DNA of 64,000 nt. Source: Anthopleura xanthogrammica. Taxonomy: Eukaryota; Cnidaria; Anthozoa; Actiniaria; Actiniidae. Where the stretch lies: positions 6,129,840-6,193,839 of the forward strand of contig OZ025216.1 of the NCBI GenBank assembly GCA_964019055.1, read 5' to 3'. This document shows positions 1 to 14,600 of this stretch, piece by piece (within the stretch, counting starts at the first letter, position 1; each line of letters begins with the position of its first letter). A model generated the notes under the pieces. That model saw only the letters and a list, made by a program, of their open reading frames with translations, had not been told where the DNA came from and did not search any database. The position numbers and the translations under genes were made by a program.

Positions 1-1025
1 AACTCGAAACGGCTCGAAATCAATAAATTAAAACATCCCTTTCTTTTTGTCTTCTTCGAAAACTTGGTTTTCCTGTGAGAGATCTTCAGCAAAATTCGTA
101 AAATCGGCTAAAGTTTATCTCACTACTCGGAGTAGCATGAAATGTAGATCACTAGTTAACTCCACGCTATTCAATGCCAAAATAAAATTTTGTCAAAAAA
201 TGCTTCCAATTCCACTACTGCTTTCCAAAGGCTCGAAGGGTTAAATACACACATGCTCTAAGTTGGAAGGAGTATGGAAGAGCCATTTTTTCAATAACAA
301 ACTAATAGATAAATAATAAATAAATAAATAAACAAATGCGATTAACAGTGGAATCCACAGAGTGGCTCTTCCTCCACTGCATTCCAATTGGAATTTAAAA
401 GTTGATTTTTGAGGAGGGAGGAAAAACCGGAGAGCCCGGAAAAAACCTCGAAGCACAGGAGAGAACCAACAAACAACTCGTTTCATAGGATGGCAGTAAA
501 TGGCCTATTGTTGTAATTGAACTTTTTATTGAACGGAATCATGGATATTAATTTTCTATCTTAGTTATCTTGTGATCCTTAGACCACGTTTCCATTCTCT
601 TGTTTTAACTCATTTTTGGCTTAGAGCGTAAGCGTATAATTCGAACGAATGACGAAGTCGGTAGATTGAAATTTCAATTAAGGACATTATTGTTTCACCA
701 GAGAAAAATAGAAAAAAAAGTCGTTATTATATATACAAGAGAAACAAGACAGAAAGTCACTCTGGTCTGCACGGCCATTAAATTGCAAATTGGCTTATTA
801 ATTTCCCCACTATCAATTCAAACTAGATAGATATCTTGTAAATAATACATACATTTCTATATGATCTAACCACAGAGCTAAGCTACTGTGACGGTCTGAA
901 AATCTTATAGGAAGCATAGCCACTCTTTGGAACCACTTCTTATTCCCATTAATATTATTTATTCATTTCTATTCTTCACTTTTTGGCGCCATGATTTGTG
1001 CCGCAAGTGCCATTTTAGGCTTATC
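1..1025. other. No gene recognised
   Basis: AT-rich sequence downstream of the minus-strand secreted-protein gene. Short ORFs on both strands have no recognisable domains. A run of TAAATAAATAAATAAA occurs near 310-335. Confidence 0.4.
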
Positions 1026-1243
1026 TTAAGGCTCAGATACACGGTGCAACATTGCTTGCAACATTATGATTACAGTACTATTTCACCAGCCAAATCAGAG
1101 AAAATCTCGATTTTTCCGCTTAATTTACAAGGATAATACAAATAACATAAAAATAATAAAACAGAAGTTCAATTTTTTATGTTTTAGTGTGATGTTGCAC
1201 GCAATGCTGCATGCAATGCTGCACCGTGTAACGGAGCCTTAAG
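1026..1243. mobile_element. MITE with inverted ends (TTAAGGCTC...)
   Basis: The left end TTAAGGCTCAGATACACGG at 1026 is matched, inverted, by the right end ending at 1243 with two or three mismatches. The arms include repeated GCAACATTG/CAATGCTGC motifs. About 218 bp, no coding capacity; the terminal TTAA overlaps the presumed target site. Confidence 0.65.
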
Positions 1244-1435
1244 CAATCCTCGGTTTTGCTATCGAAGTGTTATGACTGTTCAGTTTGCTATCTTCAGAAA
1301 TTCAAACGGATATTGGTTTCGCTATTGATCTTTTATCTTGATAGAAGAATCTACGGCCCAGTTACAAGAATATTCACATAATTTTTCTTTGAAGGGGAAC
1401 GTATGGACATTCTTTCTATATGGATATTCTTTCTG

Positions 1436-2676
1436 TCAGCGAAACGTCGGCCCGTACATGAAACTGGCTTCATCATAACCATCATCATCAGAGTTAGTCA
1501 GACTTTCAAAACCATTTTCATTATTTTCGTATCGTTGCGCTAAATCCTGATTATCATAATTGTCCTCCTTCTCAAACATTCCACGACCACTGTCTCTCGT
1601 ATCATCATCGCTGTATTCTCTTATCTGTCCGTCATCCAGTGTATTTTGTCGAGTCGCATACACTGTTTGCATTTCCTGGGGAGTGAGATAAAGCTTTTCT
1701 TCTTGAAGCTCCTGATTTTGTATTTGTTGATCTAGTCGTAGCTGCTTTTCATATTGCTCTATCTTATGTTTTGTTTCTTGATATTGTCGTATTGGATCGT
1801 ATGTAAAAGCCTTCATTAATTCATCTGGAACTCGTCCATTATCATACAGATTTACCAGGTTCATCTTGTTGAAAAAGTCTTCTTCTTTTTGTAATTCATG
1901 TTTAGTTAGATCTTGTTGGGTCAGCAGTCGCTTTTGCTTCATTTTTAAAGCTGCAAGTTGTTTCTTGATTCTTTTAACGTATTCGTCAAACTCCTTTTCT
2001 TTACTGTTGTTGACCCGAGAAGTCGGAGACTTTGTAGAATTTTTGTGGAGTTGTTTACGGTGATTGCTTTTTAACTGCTTTTTTCTGGAATCAAGTATGG
2101 TCTGCAAAACCTTTCTTTGCCTGCTGAGATTAATGTGTTGATTTTGTATTTTCTTCATCTCCTCTTGTCTTCTTCTGTAGTACTCATAGTTTTTCAGCAT
2201 TTTCTCAATGAAAGCATAACGTGCTTTTTCAACGTTGTAACCTTTATCTTCATGCTGGTTCTGGGTTAGGTTGGACATATTTCTATGGCTAGATCCATTT
2301 TGAAGCATTTCTTTCGGTTTTTTGAACCACTTGGAAAAAAGCTTGTGTATCTGAAGGATGTGTTGCTTTGAGCGTGCAGAACTTTTCTTGCGTAAAACTT
2401 TTGTATGTTTCTTACGTGAGTGTACGTCAGCAACCGGCCTGCACTTGCATCTTTCATTACAGGTTTCTTTGTTTTCATTGGATTGGATGCCACATTCCAT
2501 AAAGCAAGAGCAATTTTTCTTGGGTTTTTCTGTGTTGGACCTGGTCCATCTTTTTACAACCTTTTGTATGCTGGACTTCTTACAGCACACCTGAGGACAG
2601 GGTGGTACACAAGGCACAGCACAGACTGGCTGGCTACAAATTGCAGGGGGCTTAGTTGTTGGTATTACTGGAATTA
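1436..2676 (-). CDS. Exon 9: minicollagen-like Cys cluster and Lys/Glu-rich tail
   Basis: Last exon, 413 codons ending TGA at 1436-1438. It starts with a PTTKPP segment, then a Cys cluster spaced C-x4-C-x3-C-x3-C-x3-CC (2582-2638), a second Cys patch (C-x-C-x3-C), and a long region rich in Lys, Gln and Glu that should form coiled coils. The end is Asp/Glu/Asn-rich. Minicollagen CRDs have C-x3-C spacing throughout; here the first gap is one residue longer. Confidence 0.7.
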
Positions 2677-5600
2677 CTATATGATAAAAAGATACTTTGG
2701 AATTAGAAAAAACAGTTTTGTGTTGTGATTTAGAAAGTAAAATGGAGTGAAAAAAATCAAAATTCATCTTAGTAATAATGGATTTCAATTGCATTTCATA
2801 CGATGTCGTTTTAATGAAAAAAGTCTAGAAAAGTCAAAGCTTGAGAAAAGAACTCAATCTCACCTTTATGTTAGATGACTCCATGACCCAGGTGTCTATT
2901 TTATCTGCCACTTTACATTCACTATGTGTTGCAAAATAATTTAATACTCTTGCCTAGACCACGCCATAGTTGATTAACGACTACATGTCTTTTAGTACCT
3001 AAGGTTTGAGCATTAAGTTGTGACTTCAATGAAACCTGGGTTATGGAGCCTGAAACATCTTGGTTGAGTCATGTTTTAGTTAACATAAAAGTTTCGGAAC
3101 GACATCATCGATCGTTGATTTTAGAAAGAAAGGCAACAAACGAAGAACATTTGAAACAATGCTCTACTTTGTGTTGTTTACATCTGCACATGGTCTAGAC
3201 ATGAGATCAAGAATATTGTTCGGTAAACTTCAGGTGTTTCGCCGCCTGGTAGCAATACTGTACTTTTAATTTCAGAAAATTTATTGCAAAATATTTATTC
3301 GGGGCTATGATCTTATAATGCCGTGCAATCGTTAATCTTTAAAAAACTGGCAGTAAAATCTAATTATAATACATTTATCATGTCGAGTTCACGCGATATC
3401 AGAGATTGGCTGAGGGCTCTCGGTCAATCAGAAGCCAGATAAGGAGTAAAATATATATCATGCTCAACCTCATCCAATAATTGTTTAATGTCCAACCTTT
3501 GAAACTCATAAAATTCCGAACTCATCCATATATATCTTAGATTGACTTTACTTTTTAAACGCATTAAAGTGATCGAGCGCTAGCTTTTATAACTTCAATA
3601 AGTCATCTACACTTGGCTACTCGGACCTTCACCAGAAACAAATGTGTACTCTTCTTACTGAGGGCGATCGAGCACTTTCCTCCAACTATCCAACTATATA
3701 CTGAACTCGATTAGCCGGAACTGCTTAATTATCTTAAGATAGCCAGATTCTTCGTCAAATTAACCGCTGATTATTGTTTTTGGAAAGAGAAGACATTAAG
3801 GAACGTATTAGAGGGTTTTTGACATCGGCGTGCGCCGCGCTTGCACAATGGTCTGTCAGTATGCTATTGTAGTTTTTCTGTTATATGCCAGATTTGGATC
3901 GGTGTTTTGTAATTGTTTGTCACAGTAAATTAAAGCTAGATAATAATTAGCACACTAAGCACACCAGCCTTTGATTTTTTTTCAGTCGCTTTCCTTAAAG
4001 TACATCGTCGATATTATTAAAAAATAAAATCAATTAGAAAAACTGAAAAATGATTTTCTGTATCTTCCTCTGTTTCACGTTTTGCTTTCCACCAAGCAAG
4101 GACGGTAATCAAGGGTGGCGTAAGTCTCCCAGCTCTGCGGCTATCGGGTTCGACTCCCAGACTTAGCATCACATGTTATTAGAGTTGGGTCTCTCGCTTG
4201 ATTCGAGAATTTTTGTCCCGGGTTCTCCAGTTTTTCTCCCTCCGTAAAACCTAACAAACCAATTTGATCTTTGACTTAGCCGTACCCTAATTTTGCTTAG
4301 CCCAAAGGTTTTTTCAAGGTTTGCAGGACAAAATTTAAGAGCTTCAAGGACTCAAATCAGATTTCTTTCTGGCATTTAATGGAAAAAAACTACATTAACA
4401 AAACATTTTTAGGCCGGGAGTGCAGGGGCCACGAACAATACACGGACCCACGCTGACTCCATTTATTTCTCTTCATGTATAGCTAGCCAATCAGAGCGTG
4501 AGAGTAAAATTACTTGAAAAGAGTTACTTTGAGTATTCATAAAATCGAGTATTTACTGTTTTATTAATGTGTCGCGCATACAGTAAACGCGAGACAACTG
4601 GACAGCATATAATAGTAACCAAAAAATCTGCTAAGCAAACTTACCATTGGGATTGTTATGGTAATGAATGTGGTAATGAATTCCTGTAATAAAACAAATA
4701 AATAGATAAATTGTAATTAGCATTCACAAACACATCCCAAACCCTGCACAAGTACACAAAATAACGTAGTATTTTCTCTCACAACAGAACACTCCGAGAG
4801 GGACTCATCTGTGAAGGTTTACTTCACACTACATTCATGTTGTCAGTGAAAACAGCACCCATGCTGGATTGGGGGATATATGAAAAGTTCACGTGGTGCC
4901 CACAGAAATAGCACCTGTAACTTCAATCGTTACACCACAATGGGAAATGGAATACTTGATTTATCATTATTTTTAGGGACATCGTGAGGTTTTTTTTTCT
5001 TTACCTGGTCCCGGTGCTGGTGATGGTTGTGGCTGGGGCGGCGGTGGTGGTGGTGGCGGTGGTGGTTGGCAAGGTGATGGTCCAACACACGGTGGCTTGG
5101 TGGTAGGTATGGTCGTGGTTGTTATCGGAGGGGGAGCAGGGGCTGGAGCCGGGGGAGGTGCGGGCGGAAAGGCTGGTTGTGCAGTCTGGACAGGAGGTGG
5201 AGTATTAGTAGTTGGGGGAGTGCTGGGCATCGTTTTTACGGTAGTGGGTGGCAATGTGGTACTTGGATGTGGCTCTAGAATAGTAGGAAAAAAGAATAAC
5301 CAATTAAATGTGTAGTCAATTAGTCATCATTACTAAGAGAATGAAATAGAGACAACGGTGCTCAATGGTATTGCAATAGAGATGAATGAAAAGCCTTTTT
5401 TTAATTCGACCGATATGACGGCTATACAAATTTGAAATAATAAGCTAAAATCATACCTCTTACATCACTTAACCAGTTTTTCGAAACGTTTTCGAATCTA
5501 AAGGTATATTATCGTAATGAAGGGTTATCCGACAGATATCATCATAAAATCATTTATGACAAAATTGACCTATTAGTTCGTGACCTATTGGTTCGTGTTT

Positions 5601-8600
5601 CATCAGGATTTTAAAACAATATCGTTCGGCTTGCATCTTCGTGTTTTTATACTAGGTTTATCAACGTTTTTAACCATAATATAAGGGCCTATAAGCACTG
5701 GAATTGGAATATTACTGAGCCAGCATTGTTCAGCTCAATGTATTCCTTCTTTTTTCATTTTATATTATCCTGTCATTAACATACGGCGTTCAGCTGTTGT
5801 TGCTTCAACGCAGTTTTAATGTTTTCTTACCTTCAATACCGGTCGCTACAACGTTAATGTAGGAGGAACAGTCCATACTAGGCATGACTGAAATGGTTGT
5901 ATCTCCATCCAGAAAAATCTTGAATTTTCCTGAAGGATCGATTGCTTTGAAAGAGATGAAGTTATGCAGCTCTGGGCGTTTAAAAGTGAAATTCATCTTT
6001 AATTCTTCGCCATTAACTAACCAGCCATCTTTTTTAAGACTTGATAAAATCTTGAATTGAGACCCAACTTGGTTCTCGAATTTCAAAGCCACGCACTTGT
6101 CTGTCAACGAAAAAAGGTTATGTTCACCAAAAACCATTGATTATGGCCAATATTTATGACTTATTAAGATTTTGAGCCGCCAGTACGTTCATATTGACGG
6201 TATATTAACCCGCGTATTGGCGACTCAAAATCGCAACAAGTATTATTTCGCGATTCTCCTATCACGCGGGAACCTTATAGGGGAATCACTATAAATTTTG
6301 AAATCTATATCTATCAAGATAAGGTAGCCATGTTTAATGAGCCCGTGGGGCTTATATTCGGTGAAGCTTTTACTGCGATTTTCCTAATTACGCGGACACT
6401 GAAGTTCAAATGGCAACGTGCAAACGACGTTTTGGCTTCCGTAAATCAAAAACAATAAGTCGGTGCCTTTTATATTTTTGACTGGCGGCAGTAGTTGTAC
6501 AACGCGTTTTTTAAAAGTTTTATACTAATTACGAACAGGAGGGAAATTTGCATGAGCATGCGCTCAGCCGCTGAAACGCAACGGCTTGATCGCAGTCATC
6601 AATAACCGGAAAGTTCATTTCAAGACCCCAACTTGCATTGCTCAAAAATCACTCAAAAAGCTTAATAAAGTATCACACTCTTATTTATAAGCATTTTTTT
6701 CGGTATCTAAGCGATAAATTACACAGGGACCCCAAAAGGTAAATAACCACCTGTCATACAACACTAAAATCGCTATTTTTCACCATCTGCCCATTTTTTA
6801 GACTAAAAGCATGTGCCACATTTAAAATATGTCTGATAAGCTTGCAATATTCACAGTAATTTATTTGGGGATCGTGGATAGATTTCGAACAGTAAAGCAA
6901 AAATTAAAACTGTTCAAATATCGAGTAAAAAATATGTCATCTTCATACACATAGTCCACCTCATAAAACTCAACGGATCTCATTGATTTTTTACGATCTG
7001 CAACTAGTAAATATGGAGTTATAAAATATATGAAGACATTTCGATAAATTTTAATAAACATTTCGAGGTAATGAAGCATCAAACTAGCAAATACGAAATA
7101 TTTGAAAATATGAAAATATACTAGGTTTCAAAGACTCTATCAGTTCTAGGAACGTTTCGTCTTCGATCTTCATCAAGGCTGTATATTCAAGACACCATCA
7201 CATGTGTACTTATCATTGTCCCTTCTTCAGAAGATGTCCTTCAGTGCTTGCAATAAATAAACACGAAACCATAGCTGCTAAATACCAGAACGCCATTTTG
7301 TCAACAAAGGGATGTTCGCTTGCAGTGATAATAAAGTGCTTTAGAATAATCTATCAACAAGTCTTTGTGTAACTTCTAGTGGCAGTAAAGACTAATGCCC
7401 GCCTTGAAAGTAGCAATAAAACCGTTTTGAAAACCAACGTTCTCGCATGCAATGACCTCGAAGTTGACGTCGAAGCTTCGGTTGACTCGCATAACTGGTT
7501 GCGCTTGCGCACAACTAAATTTCCTCCTGTTTTACGCTTTTTTCAAACTTTCTAAAAAAACTGCTTTCTACTAATTGTTTTAGGAGATTTAAAGTAAAAT
7601 ATAGAGTCCCATGCAAAACTTCAGGGTTTTGCCGTGTTGAAGTTCAAAACGTGTATGGTTCCTCAATAAAATTTAAAGGCCATTATGCGGTTTTGAGCGG
7701 TTTTTGTGCACTCGCACATCGCGAGCTCAAATTAAACTTTCAAAAGTATTCAGTCACCTTAAGTAGTTGTTGCCTTTAAACCTTGTTTATTGCAGACCTA
7801 GTCGTCATACCAAAATGTCCTTCCCCCACCTCCATGAGCAATGTATATTAAATTCAAACACTGCCAAAATTACAAAGCAATGGTGTCCCTCCAAACGTCC
7901 AACAACACATATATTCTCTGTATTTTACAAATTTAAAAATACGTAATTTCATTTCAATTTACGTAAACTTGATCACATGTTAAAATCTTACTGATTTTTT
8001 TGTGCTCTTTCTCCAGATGTTTTTTTTTTTTTGAATTGAATCAAATTTGAGAAACTCGGGTCCAATCCCCTGCTCGTTTTGTTACTGGCGAATAGGGTAA
8101 GCACGCACTTGATATTCTCGTGCGGCACTAGAGACAATAATTGACTGACTGACTGAATTAGTGGTTTATTGAGTGGTAGTTAGATCGGGACACCTTAATG
8201 TCAAAATACTTACGTTTGGTTGCAGGTGATGGGGTCAAGGGGTTACTTGGCTTGATAGTTGGTGTGATAGTTTCCTCAGCACAATATTCCTTCGGGTCAA
8301 TACCTGCCTTTTGAGGCTTAAGTACAAAAGAACTTTGAAGATCAAATTCCTTAGAGTTGTTGCTGTAGGCCACTTTCATTGTGTAGACCGACCCACCGAC
8401 CTTGCTACCAACAGCTAAATACCATCCGTCGTGAAAAGATGCAAACGAGAAAGTCTCTTTAAGGTCTGCGTGGCGACGGATGTAGAAGGTTGCTTCTTTT
8501 ACTAAAAAATAATAGCAGTTATTTAGCTTATATAACAAACCCATCCAATAGGAGACATCTGATTAGCTTATATATAGCACCAATGAAAAGTTTTGGATAA

Positions 8601-11600
8601 AGAAAGACAACTGCTTTTGAAAAGATAATAACCAAAAATACAGACGGGAAAAAAGTGCATTTATATGTTATTGTCCTAACTATTTTGATATATATGTGTA
8701 ACAATGATTGCAATTATCAGAAATAACGATGATGCCGAAGTTAACTAATTCAAAATTATAAGATAATTATACAATTTACCGTAGTTGTCGTCCCTTTGAT
8801 AAACCATCAAAACAAAGCCATAGTCTTTCTGTATGATGTAGGACCCAGGAGTGCAAACAGACTCAAACGACACTGTATCGGGATCTTTGTTTAAACCCGG
8901 AACATGGGCAATGAAGTATTGACAATGCTGACCAAAAAGCATCCGCATTCCATTGGCTCGTGCACAGAAATTGTTGTAATAGATTTGCAAAGTTGGAGTG
9001 TTAATAGAGTAGATCACGTAGGCTGCTTGATTCATAACTGTAAATTAAGGAAAGTTTGCATTAGTAGTATTATAACTAAACCAATGTACTAAATCTCTAA
9101 AAATCAGGGGTCTGTTAGTGCACGGAAATTCCATGCCATGCATTCCCTACCGGTGGACTAGTACACACCTACATCCTTGTTAAGTCTTTCTTAATTATTC
9201 TAACCATTTTGTGAACGTCTCCATTCATACGACATTTTTTATCTTAAGCACACAAGTTTGAATTCAAAATATATCATGTAGCAAAATATTATCTTTTTGT
9301 TCATTGCCATTGACTTGATATTATGATGAAAAGTTGTGCCTTTGAAAATCATGATACAACTTAAAGCCGTTGGTTGTGTGGTTAATTGCCTTTTTAGCCC
9401 CAGCACATTGACAGTGGTCAGTTTATATTCTTCGTATGCTTGGGCCCTTTTCATCTGAAACTAAGGTACATTTAACAATTAGTCCTCGAGTCCGAATGGT
9501 CTACGAGTCAATAGCTATTGACTCGTAGGCCATGAGGGCGAGAGGTCTAATTGTTTTAGTAAAAACCTACTAATCGGTCCAATAAAAGGATGCAAAAAGT
9601 TTTGGATTTTGCAAAACGCGAATTGTCCGCCATTGTTTTGGTTTTCAAAACCGGCGCTTTTCGCTACTAGAGGTCTATCACTAATAGACCCTTAGTAGCT
9701 CAGCCAATCACAGGGCTCGATTGGTGATAGACCATTAGTAGGTTTTTTCTAATCAAATATATACCAAGATTTTCACAAGAAAAACGATGATTAAGTGTAT
9801 CAGGAGAAAAGTATACTTTTAAGTATAAACTTAAAAGTTTCAGGGTTTCAAGTTTACTGGAAATAGATGTAAGGGAAATAAATAAATAACTGAGGGAGGA
9901 GAGATGGTTCCAATAAGGGGTGAAATGGAAAGAGAGTAAAAAGAGGGTGCATATATATTCAAAGTCCGATTAATAAAAATGTGCTCTGTGTGATTTTTCT
10001 CAAACGAATTAATAATTCATAAGCTCAACAACCAATAAGAACTTTGCATTTGGTCAGGTGGATGAATCTTGATACTGGATCAAACACTAATCAAGATACT
10101 GATGATAGCCAATCAGAGTCCAGTTTAAGATCTTAATTTGCATTTCTACAATTATACCTTAAAATTAACAGACATAGAGAGAATAGAGAGGAAGATAAAG
10201 TTCTTAAAAAATCCTAACGATGTCAGCAGGAATCGAACGATGGACCCCTCAATACCTATCTGTTTCCCTTTTTCCTCACCACTATGCTACGACTCAATTC
10301 CTTGAGGAAGAACGAAGTTTTGAAACTTTTAATGTGAATTTTTTAAGCGGTCATTACACATAACATATCAATCATAATATATAATAATTACAATTGTTTT
10401 TCTGTTGATATGAATTAAAATAAGTTTGTATTTTTGTCGGCATTGTTCTAATTACCGAGCATCATTAATTGGACTGATGTTGTCATCATTTGTTAAAACT
10501 ATTAACCACTTTTAATACTTGGGACAAACAAATAGATCAAGACAAAATCAATAAATCGGCTTTCTTATTGAATGTAAGAATTTAGGGTTCTTAGACTTTT
10601 ATCACTGATCAGCCATTGTTTTGGTCCTAAGGGGATGGGCAGTTGTGTCGTTTGATACCAGTCTCGAGAGACTAAAACTAATCAAAAGAATGTTATTTTG
10701 ATTGACGGTAGGTAAGTGTATTGCCCGATTTTCCTGTAGCGACTCTTCTCTCGATCAGCGCGTAGCAATGAAAACAGTGGTAAATACACAAGATCCTTAA
10801 CAAAACTGCTCCGTTCTGTGCCTAAATTAAATTAAGGCAAGATTATCAAACATTTTCTTACTTTTTATCGCAGCACCAGACTGACTAACAGCAGCGTTTG
10901 CAGCAGCGGTAGCAGCAGCAGATACTGAGGTCGCGATATTAGCTTCAGCTCCTCCCCCGGCACTGGCACCAGAAGCAGCTCCAATGCCTTTACTTGCTCC
11001 GGCGCCTATGACTTCTCCAGTTGAACCACCTGCACCACCTCCTGCTGCTCCAGTTCCTCCCTGTGAGGTTGATCCTCCTCCAGTACTTCCCCCTCCTGCA
11101 CCTCCACCTTCAGTCCCCCCTCCTGCACCTCCCCCTTCGGCTCCCCCTCCAGCTTCTCCTCCTCCGGTTTCTGTTCCAGCAGCTCCTCCACCTTCTCCAG
11201 TACCCTGGCCTGCAGCTCCACCTGTTGCCCCACCAGTTTCTTCTCCCGTCCCTTCTCCACCACCCGCACCACCAGCGCCAGCACCTGCTGCACCTCCACC
11301 TCCTCCACCTCCTTCAGAACCAGCCGAGCTATTGGCATATACGTTTAATATATGTCCAGCATTAGCTTGTGCTAATAATATTTTCTGTATAGCTTCCAAA
11401 GCAATTTCATGTGCTATTCTTCTCCCTGCCTCCTCTCCAGCCTTTTTCCCTGCTTCAAGGCCTGCCGTGGCGCCTGCTTCAGCCCCTGCTTTGGCTCCAG
11501 TCTTTGCTCCAGCATGGGCACCACTACTTGCTCCTGCTTTGGCTCCTGCATAGGCGCCTACGGTTGCGGCGTGAAGCACTGACGTATTGGCAGTGATGAG

Positions 11601-14600
11601 AGCTGATAGTGAAAAATATAGCATTACAACATTACATAGAAAAAAGACTGTATTTGATACAAGTTTCAAATTAAATAGATTGTTTCTTTTGAATTTCTGT
11701 TGGCTAAGCCAAACAAGCATTTTTAAGTACATTCAATAATGCATAAACTATTGACGAATTCATTGAAAACTTACGGACACTTGGAAAAACTCCTGGAGGA
11801 ATAAATTGTCTTTTCTGACTCTCTAGAAAAAAAGAAAGGTCATTTAGTGGTTTTGTTATATGTTAGTTACATATTGTTTTAGATAATTTCATCTTAAACA
11901 TCATTGAAATTTCATTGTAAGTTGCTGTTTCACTTGGTAATGTTTCCAAATGAATTTTACCGTAACCAAATAAGGGCGAATTCCATGAGAACAGATTGCT
12001 ATCTGAATGATCTGGGAAGGACTGACGAACTATGGAGGGCATGTACAGGCCCGCAAGTGATCCCAAGTCCGCATATGATCCCAGGCTCCCAAATGATTCC
12101 CAAGCTGAACCTCAAATGATCCCGGACCGCAAATGAACCCCCAACTTGGACCGCAGATAATAATGTGCGGAAGGGAATGGCGTGGAGTGTGGGAACGTAA
12201 AAAAATACATGAATTATCGTGACGTTTTAATTTTTTTAATTTTTCATTATTTTTATCTAATTTCTTGGTCGTCTTGTTCTATTATTATATTTTCTTTTTA
12301 TGATATTTTTTAGGTTTTATAGAACTGTAAATATTTTATCTCTATATTTTAACTTTTAATGAATAGGCTGTATTCACGATAGACGCCATGATGGTTTTTG
12401 CATTATGATGCAGATTTGTCACGTTGTGGCTGAAACCGTGCCACAGGCCATCACCCACCTCCCCATCTGATAAACTATCCTCCCCTATTGGCCACTTTGG
12501 AAACAAGTTTTGTCATCTGATAAAGCATCTCAATTAAGATTAGTAAGTCTGGCAAATTTGAATGAAAAGAAGCAGAGATACAAGCCTTCAAAAGTGTTGA
12601 AAATTTACTAAGAATGTATGGTTACAAGCGTCCCCTGTAACCATACATTCTTTGTACATTTTTCACACTTTTGAAAGCCAATAATTCTGGTTCTTTTCAT
12701 TCAATCATGTTCAAATTTGCCAGACTTACTAATCTTGATATGTTTTATCAGATGACCAAAATTGTTTGCTAATTAGATTTAATTTCAAAACTCGCCCCAG
12801 TCCCTTGCTCGTTTCCAAATTGGCCAATTGCCATTAAGTTTGTTGCCAGGTTTGCGGATCAGGCTTTTCAGCATATTATAACAAAATAGAACTAGCAAAA
12901 ATAATTCCATTTCCTCAAGCAGGAAACCGATTTTCCTAAACATATATACACAGCGCAATTCATATTGCATTATATGCGCTTCAACTTATAGCATGTTGTG
13001 TGAATGCCAATAAAAAGAGCACTTTGCCTCGTCCGCACCGTTTTTAACCGATACAAAGTAGTAGAAATAGTAGAAGAAAGGTCTAAGGGAAAAAAATTTA
13101 CTTGAAATTCAAAATTTTTTCACACGTCAAGGTGTTTAATATATTATAATATTAGGCTAACGGCTAAAACCTTTAATAAACTTAATAAAAACGCTATAAT
13201 TTTTCAACCAAAAGATTTAAAAAAATCGAAAAAATCTCCGAATTAGTTTATTGAGATTCTAATTTTGAAAAAAGGATGTGGTGAACTAGCATACAGTAAA
13301 AGCTTGAAAAAGACAGCGAAACAATGATATTATTAGTAAAACGGAAAAAAACCCCGTGGTATCAGTATATCTATATCGCGTTGTATAAAAAAATGTCCCC
13401 TCCCACTGAATGGATACTGGCTATCAGGCCAGAAATGCCTCAGTCAAACGCCGACCGAATATTCGCGAATATATATCAAAGGGAGTCCAGCGCAAACCTT
13501 ATTGGAACGCTATATTACGAATTCAACCAAACCAAATCAAATATGATTAGAAATAAGATTATAATATTTACTGGTTGCATTAAGGAATACAGTAGAGCTA
13601 CCTGCATAATGGTGACCTTATAATATTGGATAACTGTATTGGTTTTGAACAGACGGCAATTTAGACGATTCATGTTAAGATAATAACACTCATCTATAAA
13701 ATGCAACGGGCTTAAGCCATCTCAGATATCCTACTAGATATCTTAATACTTAAATTATCGTGTGCTTTACTAGCCCATATTCAAGGTTTTAACTACAAGT
13801 AACAATGTTACTATAGTAACTAAGAGACATTAAATCCAACAACGGGAGATAAATTATGGCATAAAAAAAATAGAATGCAAAAGATCGGGCTGGTTATATG
13901 GGATTCCCAATCAATTTAATAAAACCAACATTCTTCAATGTCATTTTAGCTTTATGGATTCACTTGTAGTCGTTCATACATTCAAAATATCGATTGCTGT
14001 TTGAGTATTCTCAAATATGCATATAATCGAAGCACCGTGGCACCTCTAAGCGGACCCCTTGTTAAGCGGATACGAGCTATATATACTGTAAAACGAACAA
14101 CGAACCTCTATTCAGCGGACACTCATATCAAGCTTACGCGGATACTAAAATAAAAGCTTATTTGCTAGAAATAAAAGGGTAGTACTTTATAGCAAGTGGC
14201 TAAAAAACGAGCGATCCTCGTTCCTTCATCGAATTTTTTTGAAATATAGAGGTTGGTTAGCGGACCTACCACATTTACAATGATGACTGCTTACGGGCAC
14301 CGTGTTCGGGTTCAATGCAACAGCAATAAGTTAAACATTATTCACTTTCAAGTCGCTTCTTCGCCAATTTTTAGAATTAGATTAAAAGTTGAAAGTTAAC
14401 TATTATCCTTACTCTACGATGATTATGCAAACCGTCGAATAAGCAAACACCATCTAAGTGGAAACATACAAGGGTGTCCTCGTAATAGAAAGTATCATTG
14501 TAACTAACACTTTAAGAAAACAACCTTAAGTGTTCCGAATCCGTAAGTGGCAGATCTAGGGAGTGAAGGGTGGATATGTCCTTCCCCCCGCTTTTGTGAA

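Noticed and set aside
10229..10289. Functional tRNA gene
   Set aside because: A and B boxes are good but the acceptor and anticodon stems do not pair; better a SINE head.
10984..11553. Long Pro-rich ORFs on the plus strand
   Set aside because: They are the antisense of the Gly/Ala-rich exon 3; composition and position explain them.
13324..13623. 99-codon plus-strand ORF
   Set aside because: No domain, no promoter or polyadenylation context, inside a long intron of the opposite-strand gene.
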